A DNA stretch of 6,903 nt, taken from assembly GCA_024275615.1 (NCBI GenBank), contig JAJRYU010000786.1, positions 1 to 6,903 of the forward strand, read 5' to 3'. Within the stretch, counting starts at the first letter, position 1. Every line of letters starts with the position of its first letter. The DNA is from Planctomycetota bacterium (GTDB lineage Bacteria > Planctomycetota > GCA-002687715 > DRQF01). Shown here in pieces: positions 1 to 6,350 of this stretch. The position numbers and the translations under genes are program-made. The notes below the pieces were generated by a model, which saw only the letters and a program-made list of their open reading frames with translations, was not told the DNA's origin and ran no database searches.

Positions 1-139
1 ACTTGTCCATTACCGCCAGGGTTCTATGCCGAATGATATACTTCCCAACGCAGGCCATCAAGGGAGGAGCTGAAGGCGAAGGTCGTGGCTGGATAAGGGT
101 TTGCGGCAATTGGCGGGGTACTCACCTACACCAGAAGAA
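1..139. other. Left edge, no supported gene
   Basis: This stretch lies downstream of the lptG stop codon. Short open frames run to the window edge on both strands: on plus from base 3 to a stop at 139-141, and on minus leftward from an ATG near base 58. None has a convincing ribosome binding site, motif or recognisable protein. A 33-codon minus-strand ORF starting with GTG about 14 bases after the lptG stop also lacks a good Shine-Dalgarno sequence. I saw no hairpin followed by a T-run that would end the lptFG transcript here. Confidence 0.5.
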
Positions 140-1213
140 CTAAAGTCTTTCCGCGCGCACAAGGAGCGCTAAGGCCACACATCCGATCAAAACCGGTGGG
201 AAAAGAGCGGTGAACGCCGGATGAACGGTAAAAATGAGACCGGCAAAGCCACTGATCTGGTCGAGAAGATAGGCCAATACGCCGATGACGGCACCTAGGA
301 CGGTGCGTCGCCCGTGACTTGAATCGCGGAGCGAGCTGAAGACAAATGGTACAGCGAAAAGCAGCATCGCCAAGAAACTGATTGGCCGTGAGACCATATA
401 CCAAAAGGCAAGAGCATGTCGTTCGGTGGCCAATCCTCGCGCTAATCGATGTCGTATTTCCTTGATGAGGACCGTGGGCGCCAAGGTCTCAGGCGCTAAA
501 GGAACCTTGCTCAATTCAGCCAAGCTCAATTCCGACTTCCAGGGCATCTCATCGAATTGGTCGTAAGTATTGCCAATGTCGGTGAAACGAGTTTCGCTCA
601 CTTGCCGCAATCGCCAACCCTCTCCATCGTCGAAGATAGCATCGGCAGCCACGAGATATCTCTTCAGGCGACCGAAAGAATCCAGTTCCAAGACGATGAG
701 GTCCGTGGGGATGTTGCCACCAAGAAGTGTGCCAATGCGGACAAAGTTCCGGCCGTCCTTGAGCCAGAATCCTTCGCTTGTCTCAAGCGCCGGTCCTTTC
801 GAGATCGCTGCGCTGCGCAAGCTCCTGGCTTCCTTTTCATATTTGGGTCCAATCCACTGGGCCACGAGAACCATGAGCAAAACTACTGGAACAGCGGCCT
901 TGAGCGATGAGGAGGCGATCTGGGAAACTGATGCACCGATCGAACGCATGGCTATGAGTTCGCTTTCTGCCGCCAAAGATCCAAGAGAGAATAGAGCACC
1001 CAAGAGCCCTGAAACCGGGGCTAAGTCGAAGAATCGCCTGGGAATCGTGAGAATCACATAGAGTGCGGCTTCGAAGACACCATAGTCGCCGGTTCCCACA
1101 TCGTTGAGCTCTTGAACGAAGGCGGCAAAGCTAAAGAGAGTAACCAGGACTAAAACGACAAGCGTGAATCCGCGGTAAAAGGAACGAGCAATGTAGCGAT
1201 CAAGTGTGCTCAT
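140..1213 (-). CDS. lptG: LPS export permease subunit LptG
   Basis: LptG is one of the two inner-membrane permease subunits of the LptB2FG ABC transporter, which extracts lipopolysaccharide from the inner membrane and feeds it to the periplasmic Lpt bridge. The protein is 357 residues, normal for the YjgP/YjgQ (LptF/LptG) family. It opens with the family hallmark STLDRYIARSF, then has membrane segments at about 15-35, 63-81 and 105-123. A periplasmic beta-jellyroll-like region follows at about 125-265 (GFWLKDGRNFVRIG near 148-161; W200-R-L). Three more membrane segments sit at about 274-293, 305-326 and 332-353. The family stretch ESELIAMRSIGAS is at 83-95. I chose ATG 1213 over an in-frame ATG at 1234 because AAGGAAGGA lies just upstream and the start overlaps the lptF stop as ATGA, a translational-coupling arrangement. 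LptF and LptG are paralogous; assigning this one to LptG rests on second position and C-terminal sequence. Confidence 0.92.
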   Translation of the reverse strand: MSTLDRYIARSFYRGFTLVVLVLVTLFSFAAFVQELNDVGTGDYGVFEAALYVILTIPRRFFDLAPVSGLLGALFSLGSLAAESELIAMRSIGASVSQIASSSLKAAVPVVLLMVLVAQWIGPKYEKEARSLRSAAISKGPALETSEGFWLKDGRNFVRIGTLLGGNIPTDLIVLELDSFGRLKRYLVAADAIFDDGEGWRLRQVSETRFTDIGNTYDQFDEMPWKSELSLAELSKVPLAPETLAPTVLIKEIRHRLARGLATERHALAFWYMVSRPISFLAMLLFAVPFVFSSLRDSSHGRRTVLGAVIGVLAYLLDQISGFAGLIFTVHPAFTALFPPVLIGCVALALLVRAERL

Positions 1214-2298
1214 GCTTTCCTTCCTTGTCGCCACCGCGAACGCAAGAACAATGTCACGAGCACGAAGCCTACGAGTCCGTCCACCCAGAAGATTCCTGGT
1301 ATCGCCGGTACGACTCCATGTTCAACCCAGCCGCGTGCCAACGCTTGTAGATTGAAGTACACGATGTAGACAACGACGGCCAAAAAGAGACGAGCATAAC
1401 GATCTCTTCGGGGCACGAAATTGGCCAACCCTACTGCCAAGAAACCGAGAATGAGAGTCGAGAGAGGCCTAGAGATACGCCATTGATACTCTGAAAGGTC
1501 TTCCGCGTTGTCACGTCGCCCCAACTCATAGGTGGCTGTCGCTTTGCGTCTTTTCCTGGCTCCCTGTTTTTGACCGGTGTCAAAGGGGATGACGATTTCT
1601 TCGCTGGCAACGGTCATCGTGTCTCCAGAACCTTCAAGTTGCCAAACTTCTAGGTCTGTGAACACGAGTTCACTTGTCCCGTTGATTGGTGACTCAACTT
1701 CTTTGACTTGGTCCGCCATGAGCACCAGACGACTATCAGAACGATCGAGAAAGACGAAAACGCTACGGGGCTGTGGGCCGACAATGTCTTCATTCTTCCG
1801 ATCAACAAAGATCACCGTCTTGCCGTTGTCTTGAGAGAGAAACACCCCCTCTTGTACATCGTTGAGATTCAGACGTGTTTTCGCTTCGGCCAAGAGACGA
1901 TAGGTCTCGGCATAGACTCTTGGCCGCGCCCAAATCGATAAGAATCCGACAGCGATAGCAATGGCAACAAAAAGGATGCTCAGGGCTCTCAAGACTCGGA
2001 GTCGCGAGTAACCACAAAAGGCCATAGCGGTGATTTCGTAGTTGGCGCCCAACCGACTCAAGCCGACAACAACAGTGAGAAATGTCGCGATGGGTAGGAG
2101 TACCTCCATGGCGATGACGCTCTTCAAGAAGATCAACGTCGCAATCGTGTCGATACGAATGAGCCCGCCTGCGGCTTTACCCAGAAACTCAGAAGCTGAA
2201 TATGCGGCAAAAATTGCGGTGAGCACGAAGAAGAAAATAAGAATCGGCTTGGCGACTTCACGGACAAGATAGCGGTCAAGAATGATCAATGTTCTCAA
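1210..2298 (-). CDS. lptF: LPS export permease subunit LptF
   Basis: LptF is the partner of LptG in the LptB2FG transporter. The ORF encodes 362 residues with six predicted membrane segments at about 18-37, 52-76, 104-123, 277-293, 301-321 and 334-353. A roughly 150-residue periplasmic domain lies between segments 3 and 4. Family signatures seen are ILDRYLVRE at the N-terminus, NYEITAMAFCGYS at 86-98 (the loop region that faces LptB) and WRISRPLSTL at 273-282. No ATG exists in frame between the upstream stop and this region. The start is TTG at 2298 (GGGA only 2 bases away) or a second TTG at 2289, which gives a protein beginning with IILDRYL that fits the family better. The final codons overlap lptG by four bases. 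A highly basic KQGARKRRKA stretch at 244-253 sits just before the domain's return to the membrane. Confidence 0.92.
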   Translation of the reverse strand: MRTLIILDRYLVREVAKPILIFFFVLTAIFAAYSASEFLGKAAGGLIRIDTIATLIFLKSVIAMEVLLPIATFLTVVVGLSRLGANYEITAMAFCGYSRLRVLRALSILFVAIAIAVGFLSIWARPRVYAETYRLLAEAKTRLNLNDVQEGVFLSQDNGKTVIFVDRKNEDIVGPQPRSVFVFLDRSDSRLVLMADQVKEVESPINGTSELVFTDLEVWQLEGSGDTMTVASEEIVIPFDTGQKQGARKRRKATATYELGRRDNAEDLSEYQWRISRPLSTLILGFLAVGLANFVPRRDRYARLFLAVVVYIVYFNLQALARGWVEHGVVPAIPGIFWVDGLVGFVLVTLFLRSRWRQGRKA

Positions 2299-2394
2299 AT
2301 CCCACTGAGGCCTCTGTGTCGCATTTCCATTGGTAAGTTCTTGATGCGGGCGTGGCCATCTTGGTTACCAAATGGGGGAGGGCTCGATGACCCC

Positions 2395-2415
2395 TTGTTC
2401 GTTATGATATAGCAA
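2395..2415. promoter_or_regulatory. Possible divergent promoter, lptF/lptB
   Basis: The lptF-lptB gap is G/C-rich except for an AT-rich patch around 2401-2411. Reading plus, it contains TATGAT at 2403-2408, a 5-of-6 match to a sigma-70 -10 element, about 75 bases before the preferred lptB ATG. Reading minus, the same patch gives TGCTATAT, resembling an extended -10 directed toward lptF. No good -35 element is visible for either. The call is an inference from base composition and position. Confidence 0.3.
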
Positions 2416-2482
2416 CCACGGAGACAAAAACCGTGTGTCGGTTTGGCAAGTTGCGGCGATCGAATCTCGAATGGTGGGAATC

Positions 2483-3202
2483 ATGCTCGAAGCCAAGGAA
2501 TTGCACAAGAAATTCAAAGGGCGTAGTGTCGTCAAGGATGTCTCTTTCCAGGTCAACAAGGGGGAGGTCGTTGGCATACTGGGCCCCAATGGTGCCGGGA
2601 AGACTACGACTTTTTACATGGTGGTGGGGCTGATCCCTTGTGACTCTGGGGCAATATTTCTTGATGGCGAAGATGTAAGTCGGCGTTCCATGCACTTTCG
2701 TGCTCGTAAAGGCCTTGGCTATCTTCCCCAAGAAGCGAGCGTCTTTCGGCGTCTCAATGTGAGGGCCAACATCATGGCGGCCCTTGAATTACGTCAGGAT
2801 CTGACTGGGCGAACTCGCCGTGGCGAATTGGAACAGCTCGTCGACGCCCTTGATATCGGCCATTTGCTCTCGCGGCGTGCTCTCGCTCTCAGTGGAGGGG
2901 AACGGCGGCGCGTCGAGATCGCTCGAACTCTGGCATCGAACCCGTCGTTTGTCCTTCTAGATGAACCTTTCGCCGGTGTGGATCCCATTGCTGTCAACGA
3001 GATCCGTGATGTTGTTTGTCACCTCACCGACCGTGGCATTGGCGTCCTCGTCACCGATCACAATGTGAGAGAGACCCTGCAGATTTGCGATCGTGCCTAT
3101 ATCCTCAATGAAGGGGAAATGCTTGCCAGCGGTGAACCGAGTGTCATTTTGGCCGACGAGAGGGTCCGAGATGTCTATCTTGGAAGGGACTTCAGTATTT
3201 GA
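2483..3202 (+). CDS. lptB: LPS export ABC transporter ATPase LptB
   Basis: LptB is the cytoplasmic ATPase that, as a dimer, drives LPS extraction by LptF/LptG. From ATG 2483 the product is 239 residues, the usual LptB length. The complete nucleotide-binding motif set is present: Walker A GPNGAGKT at 34-41, Q-loop YLPQE with Gln83, signature LSGGE at 136-140, Walker B VLLDE at 157-161 with catalytic Glu161, D-loop Asp167, and switch His193 in TDHNV. LptB-typical sequence includes TFYMVVGL after Walker A, GYLPQEASVFRRL at 79-91 and DEPFAGVDP. I chose ATG 2483 because GGTGGGA lies four bases upstream and the family N-terminus matches LEAKELHKKFKGR. In-frame starts at GTG 2435 and ATG 2471 would add 16 or 4 residues of no family character. 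It diverges from lptF and has no obvious terminator before the convergent gene 44 bases away. rpoN does not follow. Confidence 0.95.
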   Translation: MLEAKELHKKFKGRSVVKDVSFQVNKGEVVGILGPNGAGKTTTFYMVVGLIPCDSGAIFLDGEDVSRRSMHFRARKGLGYLPQEASVFRRLNVRANIMAALELRQDLTGRTRRGELEQLVDALDIGHLLSRRALALSGGERRRVEIARTLASNPSFVLLDEPFAGVDPIAVNEIRDVVCHLTDRGIGVLVTDHNVRETLQICDRAYILNEGEMLASGEPSVILADERVRDVYLGRDFSI

Positions 3203-3246
3203 TTTAGAGGTTTGATCGTGTGCTTTGGCCGTCGGCAAGAACCCGC

Positions 3247-3834
3247 TCAGGCTTCATTACGCAATCGATCCAGGATGGCCTTGGCGGCCTTGATTGCCCC
3301 GGTTGTCAGCCACCGAACGTAACTTTCTTGGTGACCCAGCTCTTCAGCGATTGCGTCGTTCTTCAAGCCGAGACGTAATAAAGACGCGACTTTTTTGTTT
3401 TCGCCACCGAGCAATGAAATGACTTCATCCACCAGTTCATCAATCTGGCCGCTCATTTCGGCAGAAGACTCAGCGCCTAGAGACGCGTGATTGTCGGTGA
3501 ACTGAAAATGCTGTCCTTTTTTCTTACGCCCCTGGGACAAGTATGTGCGTCTACCCATCTGGCGGAGATAAGCACACATAGCGTCATTTGACCCCAAAGA
3601 GGTCAAGTTGACGAGGTGTTTGGCATCTTGGTCGAAGAGAGTCAGGAGAGTTTCTTGGACGGCATCTTCGCGATCGTGGACAGTGGCGGGGGCGGGGACC
3701 CCGCGCATGATTTCCTTGGCAGCAAAATCTTTGATCGTACTCCAAGGTTCCAAGTTTGGCGTTTGACCATTTTCGCCGCAGAATGAAGCGGTACTTTGGG
3801 TGTGACCCTTAGATTCTCTGGTGATTTTGCTCAT
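3247..3834 (-). CDS. Sigma-70 family (ECF-like) factor, atypical
   Basis: The product is probably an alternative sigma factor that binds RNA polymerase and redirects it to specific promoters. From ATG 3834 it has 195 residues, like ECF sigma factors. Residues 54-67 (DREDAVQETLLTLF) match the region 2 pattern D-x-x-D-x-V-Q-E. Residues 88-106 (AYLRQMGRRTYLSQGRKKK) fit the basic end of region 2. Residues 135-192 look like region 4 with a helix-turn-helix around NDAIAEELGHQESYVR at 159-174. The usual region 4 LP-x-x-x-R-x-V-x-x-L entry is replaced by GGENKKVASLLRLGL, and conservation is weak overall, so the family call is architectural. The start is uncertain: ATG 3834 has only a weak GGAA upstream, while GTG 3954 has a better AAAGGGA but adds 40 residues unlike a sigma N-terminus. 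It is convergent with lptB and divergent from the membrane-protein gene at 4130. No zinc-binding anti-sigma gene follows it. Confidence 0.65.
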   Translation of the reverse strand: MSKITRESKGHTQSTASFCGENGQTPNLEPWSTIKDFAAKEIMRGVPAPATVHDREDAVQETLLTLFDQDAKHLVNLTSLGSNDAMCAYLRQMGRRTYLSQGRKKKGQHFQFTDNHASLGAESSAEMSGQIDELVDEVISLLGGENKKVASLLRLGLKNDAIAEELGHQESYVRWLTTGAIKAAKAILDRLRNEA

Positions 3835-3923
3835 TAGGTTCCGGACATGATTGTGCGCTCCGCCATTGACCATACCAGAGGCAGGCCGGGACAAGGTGAC
3901 ATTTCTTACATTAAGATCGTAAA

Positions 3924-4059
3924 AACCTGGAAAAATCTTCAAAAAATGCCTCACCAGTTCCCTTTATGGGTTAGAGGGTCGGATTGTGTGGCACAACCAC
4001 GATCACTGCGGCTCTCTGTAAAGCATGGCTTTGCAGGGAGCCGCAGGCGTTCTTTTTTT
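3924..4059 (+). ncRNA. Candidate small RNA ending at terminator
   Basis: A strong plus-strand terminator at 4006-4064 has no protein gene immediately upstream on its strand, so a small transcript may start in this gap. A second hairpin precedes it: GG-a-TTGTG at 3981-3988 pairing with CACAACC at 3992-3998 around a TGG loop. A weak promoter candidate is GGGACA at 3888-3893, an 18-base spacer and TAAGAT at 3912-3917, which would start RNA near 3924. The 5' end is therefore a guess. I recognise no known RNA family (not tmRNA, 6S, SRP or RNase P RNA). The alternative is that the terminator ends a long lptB transcript. Confidence 0.25.
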
Positions 4060-4064
4060 GTTTT
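4006..4064 (+). terminator. Strong intrinsic terminator
   Basis: The arm CTGCGGCTCTCTGTAAAG at 4006-4023 pairs along its full 18 bases with CTTTGCAGGGAGCCGCAG at 4029-4046. There are two G-U pairs, and the loop is CATGG. Three bases later comes TTCTTTTTTTGTTTT (4050-4064). The T-run lies only on the right side, so this works for plus-strand transcription. It sits in the gap between the divergent sigma-like gene and the membrane-protein gene, upstream of the latter's likely promoter, so it insulates that gene from upstream transcription. Confidence 0.88.
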
Positions 4065-4080
4065 GCATCGTTATGATGCG
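4049..4080 (+). promoter_or_regulatory. Possible promoter of the 4130 gene
   Basis: TATGAT at 4072-4077 matches five of six bases of a sigma-70 -10 element and would start RNA near 4084, giving an untranslated leader of about 46 bases. The ten bases TCGTTATGAT (4068-4077) also occur at 2399-2408 upstream of lptB. No good -35 is seen (the spacing would place it in the terminator T-run), and GCATC-GTTAT-GATGC here is also a small 5-bp hairpin (4065-4079). Confidence 0.3.
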
Positions 4081-4129
4081 CCGTAGTGTTCTCGATTAAG
4101 GCGATTCCCTAAGTGCACTGGGAGTGCTG

Positions 4130-5419
4130 ATGGTAGACAATAAAGTTTCAACCTGGATCGAGGTTTGGAAGACCGAAACAAGCGTGCCTGATCCCAAGAT
4201 GGGTTCAGTGCGGGGTGTAGAGACCTGCGCAGCTATTGTTGTCGGTATGCACGGCGAGCGAATGGTTTGGAGCATTGATCGCCAAATCTATACGTGCGCC
4301 CAGTTTGCGGCCCTTGATGCACAAGCGCCGAATGCCTGGAAAGATGCCGCTTGCATGGGAGCGCGGAAAAGGCTTGGTGTGCTTTCCAGAGCGGTCATCA
4401 ACAGCCTTGACGATTCCAATGTCCGAGAGGTGAACCCCTACAGTGTCCAGCCGGAAAAGGCGCTGGTTGAGACATCATCGGAATTGGGGGGGAAACGGCT
4501 GCATAAGGTTCTTCGCCTTGCTCGCGACGAACTCCTTGGTCAGAAACGCTTGTATCGGACCACCTTGGCTGTGGTTTTCGTTTTGGCGCTCGTTTTGGCG
4601 TGGGGTAGCTTCGAGTTGGGGCGTTTCGGACTGGGGGAGAAAAAGGAGTCCCAGGTTTCTTTTGCTGCCAAATCAACGGCCGCCCTTGTGACTAATAAAA
4701 CGTCACTCAACTCGAGGAATTGGTCCATTGATGAGGTTCAGAATTGGACCTTTGACCAAACGGAGGAGTGGGCGACAACACACACGAATTTTACCCCGAT
4801 GGTGGAAGCCGCTGCATGCAAGCAAGCCAGTCGACTGTGTTTCGACCTTGCTTTCGAAAAAGGCATGTATCTGGCCATGCAACACCAAGACATTCCTTTC
4901 TACGACATGCTCGAAGAACACCCGGAAGTATTTGCGGCGAGGCGTATTTTTATTCGCTACTCTTACAGAGGCTTGAGCCCCCTCGTTGACAAAATGGCTG
5001 GGAAGTTCTTCGAAGACTTTGAAGTTGTTCGAGAGTTCTTACGCGAGTATGACACGTCAGAGCTCTACAATTCCGTTGAACGGGTTTTCGCGCGCCCGTT
5101 TTCTGAGATGACGGATCAAGAACTCATTGGTATCGCCCGTTTTAGTTACTCAGATCCGGCGTACCCCGAACTGGTCAAAGAGTGGATCAGACGCGGAGAT
5201 GACGGCCGTGTCATTGATGCCCTTTTCGTTTCAGTATGCGACATGAAATCAAAGGGAGGGCGCTATCGGCCGAGTATCTTGGCAGCACGAGATTTCCTCG
5301 CTCGATATGAAGTCGACGAACTCAAACGGCTTGTTCATGTACTCATGAAGATCTTGCCCCATCGATTTTGGCATACACCCAACGAACTCGAAGAGTACTT
5401 AGCGATTCGGGCTAAGTAA
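4130..5419 (+). CDS. Single-pass membrane protein, unknown function
   Basis: I do not recognise this 429-residue protein. It has an N-terminal soluble region (about 1-140), one strong membrane segment at about 144-161 (TTLAVVFVLALVLAWGSF), preceded by basic residues KRLYR, and a C-terminal region of about 260 residues. The positive-inside rule puts the N-terminus in the cytoplasm and the C-terminal part in the periplasm. Just past a Ser/Thr-rich linker is a Trp-spaced tandem, NWSIDEVQ then NWTFDQTE (197-212), followed by EW. The rest looks helical and acidic/aromatic. Cysteines are scattered, with no zinc-finger pattern. ATG 4130 is preferred to GTG 4124 because TGGGAG lies five bases upstream of it. 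It is divergent from the sigma-like gene and followed 12 bases later by a 75-residue ORF, probably in one operon. A membrane regulator or anti-sigma-like role is conceivable from position and topology, but no sequence motif supports it. Confidence 0.8.
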   Translation: MVDNKVSTWIEVWKTETSVPDPKMGSVRGVETCAAIVVGMHGERMVWSIDRQIYTCAQFAALDAQAPNAWKDAACMGARKRLGVLSRAVINSLDDSNVREVNPYSVQPEKALVETSSELGGKRLHKVLRLARDELLGQKRLYRTTLAVVFVLALVLAWGSFELGRFGLGEKKESQVSFAAKSTAALVTNKTSLNSRNWSIDEVQNWTFDQTEEWATTHTNFTPMVEAAACKQASRLCFDLAFEKGMYLAMQHQDIPFYDMLEEHPEVFAARRIFIRYSYRGLSPLVDKMAGKFFEDFEVVREFLREYDTSELYNSVERVFARPFSEMTDQELIGIARFSYSDPAYPELVKEWIRRGDDGRVIDALFVSVCDMKSKGGRYRPSILAARDFLARYEVDELKRLVHVLMKILPHRFWHTPNELEEYLAIRAK

Positions 5420-5431
5420 GAAAGTCAAATT

Positions 5432-5659
5432 ATGAGCGCCGCTCCCGGGAAATCGCTTAAGGTCACTCTGAGTACCACCCAGACCCCTGTCACCGTCACG
5501 AACGATGGCGCTCCAGTCCCCTCAACGACCACGTCAATCGGTGGCGGCCAAGTTGAGGTCAGCATTGATGGACCGAATGTCCAATGCCCAGGACCTTTGG
5601 TCTTCAAGGACAGTGCTGGGCACGTGCTTGACACTGTTGACGTGGCTCCCTGCCCTTAG
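5432..5659 (+). CDS. Small hypothetical protein, beta-rich
   Basis: This 75-residue ORF begins 12 bases after the stop of the membrane-protein gene, in a different frame, so it may share its transcript. The Shine-Dalgarno is weak (AAGAAAG about 9 bases before ATG). Codon choice looks like real coding sequence, with many GTC, ACC and GAC codons. The protein has no signal peptide or membrane segment. Alternating stretches such as LKVTLSTTQTPVTVT, GQVEVSIDG and HVLDTVDV suggest a small beta-sandwich-like fold. Two cysteines (52 and 74, the latter in a CP ending) could pair if it were exported. I recognise no family. It could also be a chance ORF. Confidence 0.5.
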   Translation: MSAAPGKSLKVTLSTTQTPVTVTNDGAPVPSTTTSIGGGQVEVSIDGPNVQCPGPLVFKDSAGHVLDTVDVAPCP

Positions 5660-6015
5660 CCTCCGCACTATTCACAACCTTGCGGCCAAGAGCGGAAGCA
5701 TGGCGCCCGACGTCGTCGTCGTTCGCCACGCTGGCCCATGGGCGCTCGTGGCTCATTCCTCGATGTCAAACACTCTGCTGCCATTGAACATCCGCGGGAA
5801 ACAAGCCGATGAGTCGAAGAAAGAGACTCTGGGATTGACTCAGAACCGCTACGCAAATTCATGACTGCAAATGCACCACAATCTCATGAACAAGGCGAGC
5901 CAGCCTGGGTTTCATCTCACAGAGAGAGGGCCGGTCGTGGCGGATGACACTCCCATGGCCCCAATCGGAGAAGTAGATCCCTTCGAGCCATGTTGCGTCG
6001 AAGGGCAAGATGGTC
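5660..6015. other. Convergent gap with weak small ORFs
   Basis: About 355 bases separate the ends of two convergent units. Three small ORFs can be read, none convincing. Plus 5700-5864 has 54 codons, opens MAPDVVVVRHAGPWALV, and has GGAA close upstream; its first 20 residues faintly recall DUF2188 proteins. Plus 5871-6035 is in the same frame after a stop. Minus 6008-5859 starts at a TTG five bases after an AGGA that overlaps the preceding stop, and encodes 49 residues including WLEGIYFSDWGHG. The last two are antisense to each other, so at most one is real. There is a GCCCATGGGC palindrome at 5734-5743 but no intrinsic terminator with a T-run for either flanking unit. Confidence 0.4.
5979..6005. 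repeat. Inverted repeat, 8-bp perfect arms
   Basis: CCCTTCGA at 5979-5986 and TCGAAGGG at 5998-6005 are perfect reverse complements around an 11-base spacer. It begins 11 bases after the stop of the 107-residue minus-strand gene, where a terminator would be expected, but no T-run follows on either strand. It may be a transcript-stabilising hairpin, a factor-dependent end, a protein site or chance. Confidence 0.5.
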
Positions 6016-6339
6016 CTAAATCACCAAGAGGGTGACTGCCGCGCCAATTGCGAGGACGACGAAGATGAGAAGGTACTCCCAAGTGAATGTGGATGTATCT
6101 TTCTTGATTTCGCCTATTTTCGTCATGTCAGAGTGATTGACGCTTGCGGCTGCTTTCTTGAGAGTCGCGAGTTCTCTCGAAGAGAATCCTCTGAAAGCCG
6201 TGGGCACTTTGGCATTGTGAGCTTTGGTAACGGTCTTGACCGGGTTCTTTGGGGCTGGGCTCGCTTTTGAATTCATAGGCCCCATGCCGGGCATGAACAT
6301 GAAAACGAACATCATGGCGAAGATTTGTGTCTTGAGCAT
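6016..6339 (-). CDS. Small membrane protein, PA2779-like layout
   Basis: The 107-residue product has a hydrophobic N-terminus (about 5-18, after Lys3) that looks like a signal peptide or anchor. A possible signal peptidase site follows SKA near residue 26. Next comes a lysine/alanine-rich middle with a short helical stretch SSRELATLKKAAASV (53-67), and a C-terminal membrane segment at 87-107 that runs to the end (WEYLLIFVVLAIGAAVTLLVI region). The ATG has a good AAGGAAG five bases upstream, and the gene starts 11 bases after the lipoprotein stop, so the two are almost surely co-transcribed. Small proteins with a signal-like start, short helices and a C-terminal membrane helix are known partners of PA2778-type lipoproteins (PA2779/DUF6627 proteins). 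That link here rests on layout and neighbour, not on clear residue identity. Confidence 0.75.
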   Translation of the reverse strand: MLKTQIFAMMFVFMFMPGMGPMNSKASPAPKNPVKTVTKAHNAKVPTAFRGFSSRELATLKKAAASVNHSDMTKIGEIKKDTSTFTWEYLLIFVVLAIGAAVTLLVI

Positions 6340-6350
6340 ATTCTTCCTTC

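Noticed and set aside
570..1061. 163-codon plus-strand ORF opposite lptG
   Set aside because: It is antisense to confident lptG sequence, Ser/Arg/Pro-rich and without any motif, so it is a shadow frame.
2417..2435. CACGG/CCGTG 5-bp inverted repeat before lptB
   Set aside because: It is too short, and the 9-base loop makes it weak; no T-run or conserved leader supports a regulatory role.
2435..2482. N-terminal extension of LptB from GTG 2435
   Set aside because: The extra 16 residues do not resemble LptB N-termini, whereas ATG 2483 has a well-placed GGTGGGA and gives the usual length.
3847..4086. 79-codon plus-strand ORF over the sigma-like/membrane-protein gap
   Set aside because: It runs straight through the strong terminator stem and T-run, has no ribosome site and reads as compositional noise.
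5505..5864. 119-codon plus-strand ORF overlapping the 75-residue gene
   Set aside because: Its first half is an out-of-frame reading of the 75-residue ORF with poor composition. Only the part after 5700 is mildly protein-like, and that is noted in the gap entry.
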